From contig NC_045143.1 of assembly GCF_008831285.2 (NCBI RefSeq), positions 9,621,503 to 9,685,502 of the forward strand: a stretch of 64,000 nt of DNA. The letters are read 5' to 3'. The position numbers and the translations under genes are program-made. The notes below the pieces were generated by a model. That model was not told where the DNA came from. It did no database searches and worked only from the letters and a program-made list of their open reading frames with translations. The first letter of the stretch is position 1. Each line of letters begins with the position of its first letter. The stretch comes from Nymphaea colorata (taxonomy: Eukaryota; Streptophyta; Magnoliopsida; Nymphaeales; Nymphaeaceae). Positions 11,197-24,599 of this stretch are shown piece by piece.

Positions 11197-11430
11197 ATGG
11201 AACGAACCACGAAGAAAGTTGTTGCAGCGTTTCTATTGATCTGCTTTCTGTTCTGTACGGGCATCCAACCTCTTGAAGCAATCAGGCCGCTTGAAGAGGT
11301 TGTGATCATGAAGATGAACAACGAACAAACAAGAAGTTGGCAGCTGTTTGAGTCGCTGAAGGGACCTGTGACTCCGTCTGGGCCTTCTTGCACGACGACC
11401 GTTCCTGGAGGAAGCAATCGGCGGTGTTAA
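11197..11430 (+). CDS. Gene B: small secreted SGPS/two-Cys signalling-peptide precursor
   Basis: A 77-residue precursor. The ATG at 11197 is the first ATG of the frame; four more open codons upstream begin only with TTG. Layout: basic start with K6-K7, hydrophobic core 8-21 (signal peptide), IQPLEA 23-28, probable cleavage just after Ala28, then IRPLEE 29-34, a polar linker with Trp48, and the conserved C-terminus GPVTPSGPSC 56-65, TTTVPGG 66-72, SNRRC 73-77. Only Cys65 and Cys77 lie in the probable mature peptide, 11 residues apart, so they may form a disulfide. The conserved part is the C-terminus, as in plant peptide hormones cut from a precursor. Receptor and exact cleavage site are not visible. 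Closest relatives by pattern are C, D and F. Confidence 0.9.
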   Translation: MERTTKKVVAAFLLICFLFCTGIQPLEAIRPLEEVVIMKMNNEQTRSWQLFESLKGPVTPSGPSCTTTVPGGSNRRC

Positions 11431-13179
11431 GTGAGACCGATCAGCAACTTGATTGATGATCAGCTTATAGTTCTGCGATTGCAGTGCCTGATCATCATCA
11501 AATCTAAATGACGACTCACATTTTTTCGTTTCATTGTATTTTTGTTGATTTATTTCTGTGAATAATATATTATTTTTTGAAATACAGAAAAAACTGCTGG
11601 ACTATGGACATAGTTTACGCAGGTCGAAGGAATTCTGCGATTTCACCACCAAATATAAACATGAGCCAAAAATCACTTTTGGGCCCAACCTAGCCTACTC
11701 ATATAAGTGTCTAGACTTCGTATACTTGTATGCAACCTTACATCAATCGTATTATGCAACTACAAATAACAAGATCTCTCGTTAGTCATTACTAATTATT
11801 TAAGTAAAAAATATACATATATTGATTTTAGACGTCTATTTAATTAGCTAGCAATTTCTAAGACAAAGGAAGAGATTATGTGTCACCTGCATATATCATC
11901 TACCCTTATAAGGAACTAAAAGTTAAAAAAAATATGATCTTAAAAGGGATATAATGAAGTTTCTCTGTCCTCTCTCCTGCGGCAACACTCTATTTGATGG
12001 ATACATCAAACTATTTTTTTAAATTGCTATGTGATATTCGCTCTTTATTAAAATTTTGAAACTATAGTTTGATCCCTGCGTCAAAAAATTCCTTGCCCCA
12101 CCGGTGCTGGTGGGTGCTTGATGATACTGGGCCAATCAGTACACCATGCACAGGTGGGTCGAAAGTTTGTCAACTACAGGGAGTGGACGGCAAGCTGATC
12201 CCGTCCCAAAAAAAAAATCTATAATCCTATAAGATTATAGCACTTTCACCGAAAACGGCGAGTCTCACCACAAGAATCAAGAACAAAGTTGATATATATT
12301 TTCAAATATTGTCATCATTTGAAACAAAAAGTTCTACAAAGTGACAGTTAGAAATCTCTTCCAAAAGCGTCTTGGCAAATGATACCATCAAATTAACCAT
12401 GTTGGAATATTAGCCACAGCCGGTGACGGGGAATTGCTTCTGGTCACATATGGCAATTGGGTTCTTCCACGGCACTTTGGGCAAATCGTCACATATCTGA
12501 ACTCTTTTGCTTAAACTTAAGCTTGGGCACTAGGCTAGGCTACTGCTGGCACTCCATACTCAGGCCCGGGTAAGTAACAGGTCAACTGGAATTGCATGAT
12601 CAGACTCGGCCAGAAACCCATTCAAGCTGAGTATTGGACATCATATGCTGTAGGCCGTCACCCTTGCCGTCCACCACCTTGATGCTGCCCGGCCCAAGTC
12701 AAGGATCTATCGGATGGAATGCAGAAGTTACAGTGTCTCGGCCCAGCTCGACTGTGATCCTTAATGCAATTCACTCGCAAAAAGTGCTTTGCACATCGCA
12801 ACTTTGAATGCTGAAAGAAGGGAACTCGTCAAGGAAGCCATAACATAGCGAATCTCATTTTGTATGAATCAGCCCTACGCTTTGCGAGTGCTTTTTGAAA
12901 GAATGGATCAAGGTTTGATGGACAATTTCTTGAAAAAAAAGAACTTAAAAAGAAAGAACTGTTTTGAAAGGTCAAGACTCATTTGTATGTCAAGAGTACT
13001 AACCATACTAAAAAAGTCAGGACTCATTGCAATTGTATACCATTAGTACTCAGTGTACAAAAAAATGTCATTAGTACTTTCCACAAGGTTGGCTTAGCAA
13101 TTTAAAAATGAGTTATGCCAGGCAGGCTGGGCCTGGCCTCAGACATCTTTGTTGTGGCTCGGTACCCGGTCGGTCTGGC

Positions 13180-14781
13180 TAGGGCTTTTAAGAGCGAGTT
13201 CAAGCTGAGTTGAGCCAGCTCGAACTCGGCTTGTTTGTCTTGAAAGGAACTCGAACTCGGCTCGAGCTCGACTCGAGTTCTATTTCATTAGCTCGAGCTC
13301 GAGTCAGCTTGAGTTCTTAACACTCGAACTTGGCTCAATTCAGTTCAATTCAGCTGGAGCAGAGATTGGCTTGAGCTGAGCCAAGCCTTTCATTAAAAAA
13401 ATTATTTTTTAAAGAAAGAGGCAGCCTATGTCACCAAGGTGCGGGGTGCGGATGCCGGCGCGGCACATTTCAAAAAATTTAGGTGCGACGGTGCAGCGAG
13501 AGTATTTAATATTATTATTAATTTATTGTAATAATACTAATAATATGTATGACAAAAAATTATCATAAACTACAAAATTATTAAAATAACAAGATCAAAA
13601 TTGCAATTTGCTAATTTAATTCAATACAAACCCAACTTGATCACACTGATCGAATTACACTAACCATCACAAGGCCATCCAGTTTAGCATCCTTGCTTTC
13701 CACGTTTTCATGAACATCTAAATTCAAACATACAACTGTAGACCAGTTATTATCGTGGTCGGTGTGACAACAGCCCTGTCAGGCATTTTGTCGAACAATT
13801 CCTGTGTGTATTCAACACTGCCAGAAATGACATAAAACTTAAAAGTCGATCTTGTGAGGTACAATTAATCATGAATAGCCATCTTCATCCTTTTGATAGA
13901 TGGTTGCACGACTCAGCTGGCGAACCTTAGCTGTGACATTGACATCGACATTCAGCAATGTAGATAGAGAGAGAGAGAAAGATAGAAGCACATGAGCGTG
14001 GGGTTCAGCAAGGAGGCAGAGGGATGCAACACAGAAGGAACTTCTGTTGCACTCGAGCGGGCGTGGGGCAAATGGGGAGGGCCTGAGGGGAAGCTCCAGT
14101 GGCAGGCCCTGCACTGCAGCCGTTGCCGATTGAAAAATTTCTTAACCAAATAAACCGAGAGAAAACAGAGGCGTTGAGGAAGAAGACGAAATAGGAAAAA
14201 CAGGGTAGAGAAAAAGAAAATCTGAAATAAATCGTTTGCAAAGTAGCTATCTGAACTAATTGATGCCGTCGGCATAGACGATCGCAGCAGACGCCAAACA
14301 GAGAGAAAGCTGCTGCCAGTGGAAGGGACGATCGTAGGAGAGAGAGAAGGGCAGAACTCAGAAGACGTTAGCAAAGGGAGCGGAAAGGGGCGAGTCGGGT
14401 GCTTGTCAAAAAATGACAGGCTGCGGCTGACCGCACCCGACTAACCATTGACAGACTTCGGTGTGAATCAGGGTCGCAGCAGCACCCACATCGCGTCAAC
14501 ACTGGTGAGGATGCATTTTAGGCGCACCCTGGTATCGTAGGAGGCAGCATAACTTGAACATAACCATTTGAGCAATCCATTTTTTTTATAATTTTATGAG
14601 ATGTATTTTATATATTTTCTTTCTTGAGCTTAACCGAGTTTAACAGAGCGGAGCCCACTTCACTTGAGCTCGACTCATTTAGGTTGTCGAATTCATTTCT
14701 TAACTTAAAAGATCGAGTTCGAGTCAAGTTTATCGAGTGAGTTCGAGAGCTCAAGTTAGCTCGACTCGTTGAACAGCCCTA
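13180..14781. mobile_element. hAT-type MITE, split by a second insertion
   Basis: Left end TAGGGCTTTTAAGAGCGAG and right end, read inversely, TAGGGCTGTTCAACGAG form imperfect terminal inverted repeats. The flanking 8-mers GGTCTGGC (13172-13179) and GGCCCGGC (14782-14789) are a decayed 8-bp target duplication. The element interior is rich in GAGCTCGACTCG-like words. A sister copy lies at 37696-38211 and the corresponding place near 58985 lacks it. Nothing in it encodes a transposase. Confidence 0.7.
13426..14540. mobile_element. Non-autonomous DNA transposon nested in the hAT MITE
   Basis: A 1115-bp insertion flanked by a perfect 8-bp direct repeat GAGGCAGC (13418-13425 and 14541-14548). Its ends are CTATGTCACCAAGGTGCG and, read inversely, CTACGATACCAGGGTGCG, matching at 14 of 18 positions. 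The sister element at about 37940 has one uninterrupted GGGGCAGC instead, i.e. the empty site. The 8-bp duplication points to the hAT superfamily. The interior (13950-14400) is GA/CT-rich with a (GA)n run, and its open frames show no transposase. Confidence 0.75.
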
Positions 14782-14789
14782 GGCCCGGC

Positions 14790-16689
<1,900 letters not shown>

Positions 16690-16779
16690 TTTTCAATTCG
16701 GCCAAAATATTGAGTGATTGTACCAAAAACGATAAGAAGGTATTTCATAACAAAGAACTAGCAGTAATTACTCATATAA
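16690..16779 (+). promoter_or_regulatory. Left half of an orphan promoter remnant
   Basis: Matches the far-upstream region of gene E (about 45150-45230), for example the ATTGAGTGATTGTAC and CAAAGAACTAGCAGTAA words. It is cut by the LINE insertion and continues at 22607. The last 11 bases, TACTCATATAA, are the left target duplication. Confidence 0.7.
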
Positions 16780-16958
16780 GAGCCCAACAGGCGGTTACGG
16801 TGAGTGAGAGATTTGCAGAGAGAATCAAGCTCATGATTTCTCTCTCCTAGGGCTCAGGAGATCTCTACATTGTGGAAGGTGTAGCTGCCAGCTTCAGTGG
16901 ACCTCTGGCCCAGTAGGGGCTCCTAAAGTTGGGGGACACTAATGAAAGCAGAGAACCC

Positions 16959-18437
16959 ATGGTTTTAGGTGGTGCTGAAGACAATGTTGTTGGGGCAAGG
17001 TTCTGCCTTCATCCTCCAGTCCAAACAATGGTAAATCATGGGCAGCTATCGTGGACGGGGAAGGCCTGCGGTAGAGATGAATATGCCTCCACTGGAGAAA
17101 AAAGAGGTGGCAGGGAAGAGGTGCCTGGTTATCTCACAACAATCGTATGAAGTTATGTGTCAGCCGTTCAGGTTCAGTGCCATAGCTACTCTGGCCGGAG
17201 GGGCTGGCAAAGGTCGCCTAGATTACAACTTCATCTTTGCGAGCCTTAGAAGTTTATGGCCTGGTATTACTAACTTAAGATTCACCTACACAGGAAAGGT
17301 ATGTTTCTTCTCCGCACTTCCTCTGAAGCTGATCTTAAGCTCATTATGTCTCCTGGAAGATGGTATGTGGGAGGGAGACTTCTTATTGCTAATGAATGGC
17401 ACCCTGGAATGCCCATGTGGATTGACAGTTCCAACCGAGTTTGAATATGGATAAGGCTGCCTGATCTGCCAGTCGGATGGTGGAACCCTCGTATTTTCAA
17501 TGACATTGCCGAATTAATAGGTGGTTCATTCGTGGAAGCCGATGAGTACACCAGGCATCTCCAGCATTTAGGTTTTCCCCGCATCAAAATTGAAATCCTG
17601 CTTGGGTTTAGGCCAATATCAAAGAAAATTTTTGTTCAATCCATCAAATATAAAACTAAGGTCAAATATTGTCAAAAATGTGGGTCCACTGCTCATTTTG
17701 TTGGTTCCAACATGGTGACAAAGGTATCCAAGGAAGGGGATAAGGTCACCCCCAATGCTTAGCAGCTAGTTAAAACCTTCAAAAGAAGAACACAACCCAA
17801 TAAGAAAACAGAGGATGCTCAGCCAAAACATAATAAATTTGAAGCTCTCTCACATCTGGTGGAGGAGAAAGCGGATGGGGAAAGTTCTTCTGATCGTCCT
17901 GGTGAGAGGGTCACAAGTCGCTTAGATGAGAAGGAGCAGGAATCATGTAAGTCTGTGGTCGCTAACAAAGCAGAAGTTGGTAATGCACCAGAAGATCAAA
18001 GCATGCATAACAAGAGTAAAGGCGTGCAGGGTCCTCACCAAGCCTTACTGTCTCCAGAATCGAATCCAAGCAACCCTTCACAAGCAGCGGCTGCTACAAG
18101 GAATGACTCCAACTTGCTGACAATGCTCAACAATGCACAACTGGCCAAGAAGGTAAAGAAAAGAACTCTCAAGCACAGGGAAGTTAGTGGAACCACAAAG
18201 CGAACCAGTCCACCTAAAGTGAGCATCAAACTTGAGAAGGCAAGAGGGCGACTCCAAGAAGTTCAAGACCTTGCCATGGCGGGGTCTGATCAGGATTTTA
18301 AGGAGGGATCCCCTTCAGATGACATGGAAATGGGCATCAGTGAAGGGCAGTTCATGTCAGAGGCGATGGCTGATGACTTCTCAAATAACACCATGGTTAG
18401 CCGAGAAGGGAGGGGGCACGGCCAACCCTACTCATGA
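16959..18437 (+). pseudogene. LINE ORF1 (nucleic-acid-binding protein), degenerate
   Basis: Frames in this stretch give the pieces of a plant LINE ORF1: a DUF4283-like region (QPFRFSAIATLAGG, WIRLPDLPVGWWNPRIF, GGSFVEADEYTRHLQ), then a CCHC-like knuckle CQKCGSTAHFVGS at about 17670-17710 whose last Cys is replaced by Ser, then a hydrophilic tail rich in Lys, Ser and Glu (17859-18437). At least two frame changes break it. The stop TGA at 18435-18437 overlaps the ORF2 ATG. In intact elements ORF1 coats the RNA and helps carry it to the target. Confidence 0.85.
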
Positions 18438-21400
18438 AGATCCTTGCATGGAATGTCTGTAGGCTGGCGGCTCCTCTAAACCAACATGAGTTCTTACGAA
18501 CTCTTAGGACGATGAAGGCTACCATTGCTTTTGCAATTGACACCAAGCTTAATTCGGAAGAGCTCCAGAAGTTCCAATTCAAGATTCCAGATAGACGCCT
18601 AATCTCCAACATTCACTTGTCCAGACCTTATGCACGCATCATTGCTCTATAGGATCCAACAGAAGTGAAGCTTCAAAACTGGTATGTTCATCCTCATTTG
18701 ATCGTCTCTCAGTTCTATATTATCTCATCAGGTCAAACTTTCGTGGCGATAGGGGTTTATTTGCACACCGGTTTTATAATTAAGAAGTACTTGTTTTCTA
18801 CTCTTGGTGCAGCCTTGAACCTTTGTAGTGTGCCGGTTATATGTATGGGTGATTTTAATGTTGTTTTAAACAACAACGAGAAAACTGGAAGGGATCGAAC
18901 TCTTCACGCATGTCTTGCTTTATATAACTTTGTAACTCAGTTAGCTTTAAATGAAGTTTTATGCCTGGATACAAAATTCATTGGACTAATAATCGGGTGG
19001 GGCATGACAACGTCATGTCGAAGATCGATAGGTGATACGTTTCCAAGGAATGGGTGGATGATCCAGAATTGATGCTACACCTGGAAGTGCATCCAAGGAC
19101 TATATCTGAACACAATCCTACTTTGCTTTGCATCTCCAAGCGCAGGTTTAGAACATGGGGTCGTACCTCATTTCAGTACTTTCATTATTGGCAGGACATG
19201 ACTGGGTATAGTGACCAAGTTTTTTCAGCCTGGGCAGTGGAAACAAGTGGCTGTGCAATGATTAAACTCATTCACAAATTGGAGGCCACCATAGACAACC
19301 TAAAGGTTTGGTGCAAGGGTGGAGCCAATGATCTCCCACACCAAATAGTGGAGATTAAGACCAAAATCAAGCATTTAGAGTCCTTAAGTGAAAGTGGCCA
19401 ACTTGAGGCGATTGACAAAAAAATGCAATCTCAAGCGTGATCTTTCCATGTTGTTGTGGTTATAAGAACATCTGTGGTGCCAGAAATAATGGATGAGGGA
19501 TGGAGACTTAAACACCAAATTCTTCCATGGGATTGCCAATGGGCAGAAATGAAGGAACAAGATCGAAACCATCTCCCACGAGGGACAGCTCCTAACAGAT
19601 ATGCCTAAATTTTTCACAGCTTGAACGGATTTCTTCGTTGCTCTGTTAGGGACTACCCATGGTTCTGGTTGTTTACCTCATATTCTCGCTCCGAGTCCTA
19701 TAGTGTCACCAAAGGAGAATGTTGAACTTTTGAAACCTGTAACTGCAGCAGAAATCCAATGGGCAGTAATGGTGGCTGATAGAGGCTCCGTGCCTGGCCC
19801 AGATGGGTTTGGTAATAGCTTCTTTCAGAGCAACTTGAGCATTGTGCAGGTGGCAGTAGCAGGGGCTATACGTGGTTTCTTTGATTCCAGCAGATTGGTC
19901 AAATCTGTTATAAGACCAACATTATTCTTCTGCCCAAGGAGGAAGGTGCAACACAAGTGAACAAACTCCAAACTATCTCCCTTTGCACTAACACGTTCAA
20001 ATTCATCACTAGGATTATGCTCCAGCGCATGCATCCTATCCTTAATAGGATTATATCCAAGAACCAAAGTGCTTTTCTGTCGGGAATATGCATTCAAGAC
20101 AACTTTCTATTCAGCTAGGAAATTGTCCACATTTTTCAAAACAGCAAGAAGCAAGCAGCTTGTGTCAAAATTCATTTAAGCAAGGCTATGACAGAGCTAA
20201 CTGGGGATTCTTGAAGGTTACCCTATGCCATCTTGGTTTTTATGAACTGTGAATTCAGAAAATTATGAAAATCGTCTCCTCAATCAAATTAGTGCTTCTT
20301 ATCAACGACAAAGAAGAGATTTGGTTTGAAAACAAGAGATTACTCAGGCAGGGGGACCCACTCTCCCCCTACCTTTTTGTCATTGTTATGGAAATGCTCA
20401 CTCGCAACATTCAAACGCACATTAACAACAACCAAATTAAGATCCCGTACATGGGGGCTGGTACCACTCCCCCTTTCTCCATGTTATATACAGACGACAT
20501 CATCTTCTTCATCGATGAGAGGTTACAGAACTTGCGTAACCTGAAAGTGTGTTTGGACAAATTCTTCTCATGCTTCAGCCTGGTTATGAACATTGCCAAA
20601 AGTTCAGTCCTCTTTTTCAACATGGACAGTCAGGTGCTCTCTCAGATCGAGCAAGAAATGGGTTGGCGTCAAGGTCAGCTACCTACCACCTATCTCGGCA
20701 TTCCCCTCCAGACGAAAGACATGATAGAGGAACAATGCAGGCAGCTAATCCTTCGATCTTCCTACAATTTAGCGCTCTGGAAACAAAAATGTCTTCCTTT
20801 TGTAGGCCGATTGAGTTTAATCAAGCACGTTCTCTCTCTGGTGCCAAGCTACTGGAGCTTGGTTGTTAAAATCCTTGCTACCACCTGTAAACCATTGAAC
20901 AAGATAGCAGCTGATTTTCTTTTGGGTGATATGGCAGACAACAAAAGTCACCACCATATGAATTGGTCAACTCTATGCCTCCCAAAATTAGAGGGAGGCG
21001 TAGGCCTTAGAGACGTCAAGGAAACTAACCTGGCTAATATGGCCTTTTTAGTTTACTAAGTGTCGCAGCAAGCCCCTTGGGCGTCCCTTGTTAAAGGTTG
21101 GTATTGCAAGCGGAAATGACTGCTTGACAGCAGTATTAGGGGCAAAAGGGTGTCCCGAGCTTGGTGAAGGGTGTTGCAGCTCTGGAGCAGGATTAAAGAG
21201 AAAGTTGCCTGGAAGATAGGCAACAATGCTTTGGCAATGTTTTGCACAGACCATTGGGGAGCTGAACGTCTGATTGACAAGATCCCTATATCTCACCTCC
21301 ATCTAGTCTAAGACAGTATCTCCCGCTCAGTTAAAGAGATCATAAAGGAGAATAGGGAGTACATAACGAACTTCCTTAATGGACTTAATATCCCCTTCAC

Positions 21401-22210
21401 TTGCCCTACTCTTCAGGCTGAGTAGACGGATGTTCTGGTATGGAAGAATGAAGATAAAGGTGACATCAACCGTTACCAAATCTAGCAAAGGATCTGGAAG
21501 AAAAGCAATGAGAATAATGACAATATGCTAGTTTGGAAAGGGAGACGACCCCCAAGGGATGCCTGGGTGGTCTATATAGGTAGTTCTGGTTGTCTTCCTG
21601 CGGATGGGCTCATGCAAAAGCAAGGTCGATCTCTCGCTTCCCGGTGCCATGTCTGTAAGCAGGTGATTGATGATATCAAACACCTTTTCTTCGACTGCAA
21701 GGGAGCTCGATCAATATGGACTTGCATTTATGGTAAGTTTGGGAGGGCTGTGCCATGGCATTGGAGTCCCTTTAACCTCACGCAAGGACTCAACAGGTGG
21801 CATAAGAAAGACTTCAAAGACAAACCTCTTGATAAATGTTAGAGCGATAGTTTCCATATGAATATTTGGTTCATTAGGAGAACTCGTAATCACTGTAAGC
21901 ATAAAGGGGAGATACCAATTGACAACTTAGTGAACCAATTTTGGTCGTACTGCAGCGAGCATTGGTGGAACTTTCAGTGAACCGAATCTCAATGGGTTAA
22001 AACTCGTAACTGGCTACGATCTGGGATCCAATGGAGTAATGGAGTTAATCAAGGTGATGCATGGGTTGAAATCCGCATCAGCTCGTGGTACAAAGCTAGC
22101 AGGAAAAAAGTGGTGGGCCTCATTAGAGACGCCGCATGTCAGTTTCAGTACGGTTGGCTTGCTGGTTTGATAATAATCCTGGTTGGCGGAAGACTGAGGT
22201 TCTAATGGAA
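18434..22210 (+). pseudogene. LINE ORF2 (endonuclease + reverse transcriptase), degenerate
   Basis: From the ATG at 18434: an APE-type endonuclease N-terminus (KILAWNVCRL), and later ICMGDFNVVLNN, the catalytic D-F-N motif (18838-18875). The reverse transcriptase starts near 19700 (SVPGPDGFGNSFF) and continues at 20265-21059 with RQGDPLSPYLFVIVME and the catalytic YTDDIIFF (in place of the usual F/Y-A-D-D), then a thumb region with TYLGIPLQ. A zf-RVT-like finger (CHVCKQVIDDIKHLFFDC) lies at about 21640-21710. Many stops, for example near 18650 and 19620, and frameshifts show that it is dead. In live elements it nicks the target and primes reverse transcription there. Confidence 0.9.
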
Positions 22211-22606
22211 TGCATCACGTATTTGGATAAGATGGATGATAACTTAGGGTGAATTTACACTCTAGCAAATGATCGTGATTGGAAGCAGCACCTACACAGT
22301 TTACCGAAAGCAGGTATGACATTGCGACCAACTCACTGTTCAGCAATAGCTTCTTCAGCAGGTTTGTTATTTGCAAGAGATGACCTCTTGCTGAAGCCTC
22401 TAATCTTTTGATGATTATTCCGGACAATGGATTGTATACCAAATGGAATCCCATAAATAACATGTAGGACCCATTAACAGGAAGCACTACGATGAGTGGA
22501 GGTACTTGTGGACCCATTTTTGTCTGTACATAATACTCAATTTTGTTGCAATAAAAGGATGGGGGCCTCACCCCCAAGCAGTCTTTGTCCGGAACTACTC
22601 ATATAA

Positions 22607-22892
22607 TATATGGCCTATAACTAATAAATGAACAATCACATTTATCCTCCGAATAGAGTTCTGGTTAATTTCTCGCTTATCAAAGGATATTTTCATATCT
22701 GATTTCCTCCTCTGCTTTTGTTGCACAAACATCTCACAGGTTCTCATGCAGTTTTAGACTTCGAGAGCAAGAGAAAGGAGGAGGAGTTTCGGCTTCTCAC
22801 CTGGGGGGTGGAGTTCCATCCCACTCATTCACTCCAAATATGGATGTAGCAATTTATAGGAATTATTAATTATATAGAATGCTATTCATGCA
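22607..22892 (+). promoter_or_regulatory. Right half of the orphan promoter remnant (coding part lost)
   Basis: Continues the match to the upstream region of gene E (from about 45230 to 45400), including CTATAACTAATAA and CAATCACATTT words. At about 22890 it stops abruptly, before the place where W-boxes, TATA box and coding sequence would follow, and joins a module block that elsewhere lies beyond the gene (compare 47510 and 58020). This is best explained by a deletion that removed one peptide gene. Confidence 0.65.
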
Positions 22893-23110
22893 AGAAGTGG
22901 CGGGCTTTACCGGCCCTTGGAACGCATGTTGTTGAATGGGATGTGTGCAGGACTCATCCACTTCGCAAGCTGAAAATAGGAGTTTGATCATAAATTTCAT
23001 TGTCACGGTAGGTGAAATAAAATTCTCCCAAGGCAGGTGGTCGAGCTCATTGGTTTGCAGAAGATGAAAAGAATATGAGAAAAGTTGCTGCTGTCCGACT
23101 AAAAGCATTG
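22893..23110. repeat. Distal module block before the copia insertion
   Basis: Matches 47510-47635 plus 48387-48480, and more distantly 38900-39060 and 58020-58190. It ends at the copia 5' LTR. The empty site is preserved at about 48480. Confidence 0.7.
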
Positions 23111-23572
23111 TGTAAGGATCATTTGGTAGGCCGGCATATATCAATGAGGAATTTCAGACATTATGGTTGTCTTAATGTAAATATCCACTTAAGTGATTGT
23201 ATTTTGGGATATTGCGTCATTTTATATGGTATGAAGTGTTTTATAATATATAGATACATGTATGCAATTACGGACTCTTTGATAGGTTGAATCTGTAATT
23301 GCTATTGATATAAAAGGGTAGTGGTCCCTCGGGTCGTGCATAAGTTGCTTGAAACATTGGTTTCTACGGTTGTCTCCTCCCTATCTGAGAGAGACCACAC
23401 GTGCGCCGCACAAAACTTGGAACATACTACTGCGATTCACCATCCGTGCAGTTCAGATGGATTCAGGTACGCTTCCGCTACAATTAAGGTTTTGATTCAA
23501 TGATTTAGCATGAACATGAACCTGTTTGGGACATATTCGTTTTTGTATATGCATGGGGGAAATCTCCCATCA
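23111..23572 (+). repeat. 5' LTR of the copia element
   Basis: 462 bp, TG...CA. A TATAAAA-like word near 23310 could be the LTR TATA box. It pairs with 29264-29725. Confidence 0.93.
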
Positions 23573-23589
23573 ATTCGTATCAGAGCAAT

Positions 23590-24560
23590 ATGTTCATTGT
23601 TGAATCGTTTGATTTTTTGATGAATTTTCTTTTTGTGCGTTTGTTTTCCGGTTTGGGCCTTCTGGCAGCCACATGGATCAATCGAAGCCCCTTTTTCCAT
23701 TCTCTGCGGGGAAGGAGCGACAGGCAATGTCGACTTCTCCCCTTCCCCTTTCTTGCCCCTCGGGAGAGTGAAGGATGGGCAACGCCGGCCATTAGGGCGA
23801 TGGAAGCCGTTGGGCTTCCATAGCAGGCGTGGGCGATCGAAGCTGTGGGGCTTTCCGTTGCAGCAGGAGAAGGAAGGCAAAGAAAAGGGGCAACGGCTTC
23901 AGTTTTGGGCGTCGAACGGCTTCCACAATTTTGGGTGGGGAACGGCCGGCCATTTGGGCGACGACCGGCCGTTGTGAGGTCACCCACCGACGTCCACCAT
24001 GCGGCGAACACAGGGCGTGGGCGATGGAAGCCGTTGAGCTTCCGTCGCAACCAGAAAAGAGGAAGAGGAAGGAAAAGGGGGCGGTCGTTTTCCAGCCGTC
24101 TTGGCGGGTGTCGGCCTGCCATTAGGCGACGGCCGACCTCCGGCCGTTCTGGCGCGACCCGCCGGTGGGCACCCACATTGTTGGGTGGCCTGTTGGTGGT
24201 TTCCTTGCCGCCGATGCAGCCACCCAAGCCAAAAAAGGAGCAAGCAGAGGAGCCTTAGAAAGGGCTTTGCCCACCTCCGTCCATCCACGTCGGGGAGTTC
24301 CCCGTCGCCAGACGGCGCCATGCGACCCGCCGGCGGCCACCCACGCTGTTGGGTGGCCTATCGGTGGAACACCACTGCTGGCCTGCCATTCGGCAGGCGA
24401 GCGGTGGAAATGATGCCTGCGACTGCTCGCGCGGTCGAGCGAGTGGTCAGACCCGGGTCGGGTCTTGGCAGACCCGATCTGGATCCTTCAGATTTAAAAA
24501 CAAAAAAAACTTTTGCGGCCCGCGCTAGGTGCGTTAAATTTTTTCAGACTCAGGTAGGGT
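23590..24560. repeat. GC-rich repetitive leader of the copia element
   Basis: An abruptly GC-rich stretch between the primer-binding site and gag, strikingly unlike the AT-rich surroundings. It contains repeated words, for example GCGACCCGCCGG followed by TTGGGTGGCC (24154-24190 and 24322-24359) and GATGGAAGCCGTTG (about 23799 and 24023). Open frames exist on both strands (up to 215 codons on the minus strand) but show only low-complexity Pro/Arg/Gly composition. It may be an acquired sequence or an expanded leader. I see no function. Confidence 0.6.
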
Positions 24561-24599
24561 CCTGTTGAACCCGACCCGTATCCATACGGTTGCTTTTTT

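Larger units (their letters stand above)
8440..12880. repeat. Peptide-gene module, copy around gene B
   Basis: Much of this stretch can be matched by eye, block by block, to the flanks of genes C, D and F. The far-upstream block (8440-8830) matches 30540-31120, 40340-40970 and 49030-49560. The promoter-proximal block (about 9890-11196) matches those at 32430-33907, 42330-43675 and 50040-51177. The 3' block (11431-12010) matches 34136-34740, 43910-44480 and 51406-52010. The limits given are approximate. About 8830-9780 matches the sister copies poorly and holds the gene relic at 9.4 kb. Confidence 0.75.
16780..22595 (+). mobile_element. L1-type LINE (non-LTR retrotransposon), degenerate
   Basis: A 5816-bp element flanked by a perfect 11-bp target duplication TACTCATATAA (16769-16779 and 22596-22606). 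The uninterrupted site is preserved upstream of gene E near 45220. It carries a 5' leader, ORF1, ORF2 with endonuclease, reverse transcriptase and a C-terminal zinc finger, and a 3' end with an AATAAA (about 22549) and a short hairpin GGGGGCCTCACCCCC. A poly(A) tail at the 3' end is missing, which is unusual for an L1 copy. Stops and frameshifts make it non-autonomous today. The direction is the same as the peptide genes. Confidence 0.93.

Noticed and set aside
23580-24227. 215-codon open frame on the minus strand
   Set aside because: It lies in the GC-rich retrotransposon leader, where stops are rare in all frames. No domain, Pro/Arg-rich composition, and overlapping frames of similar length on the other strand.
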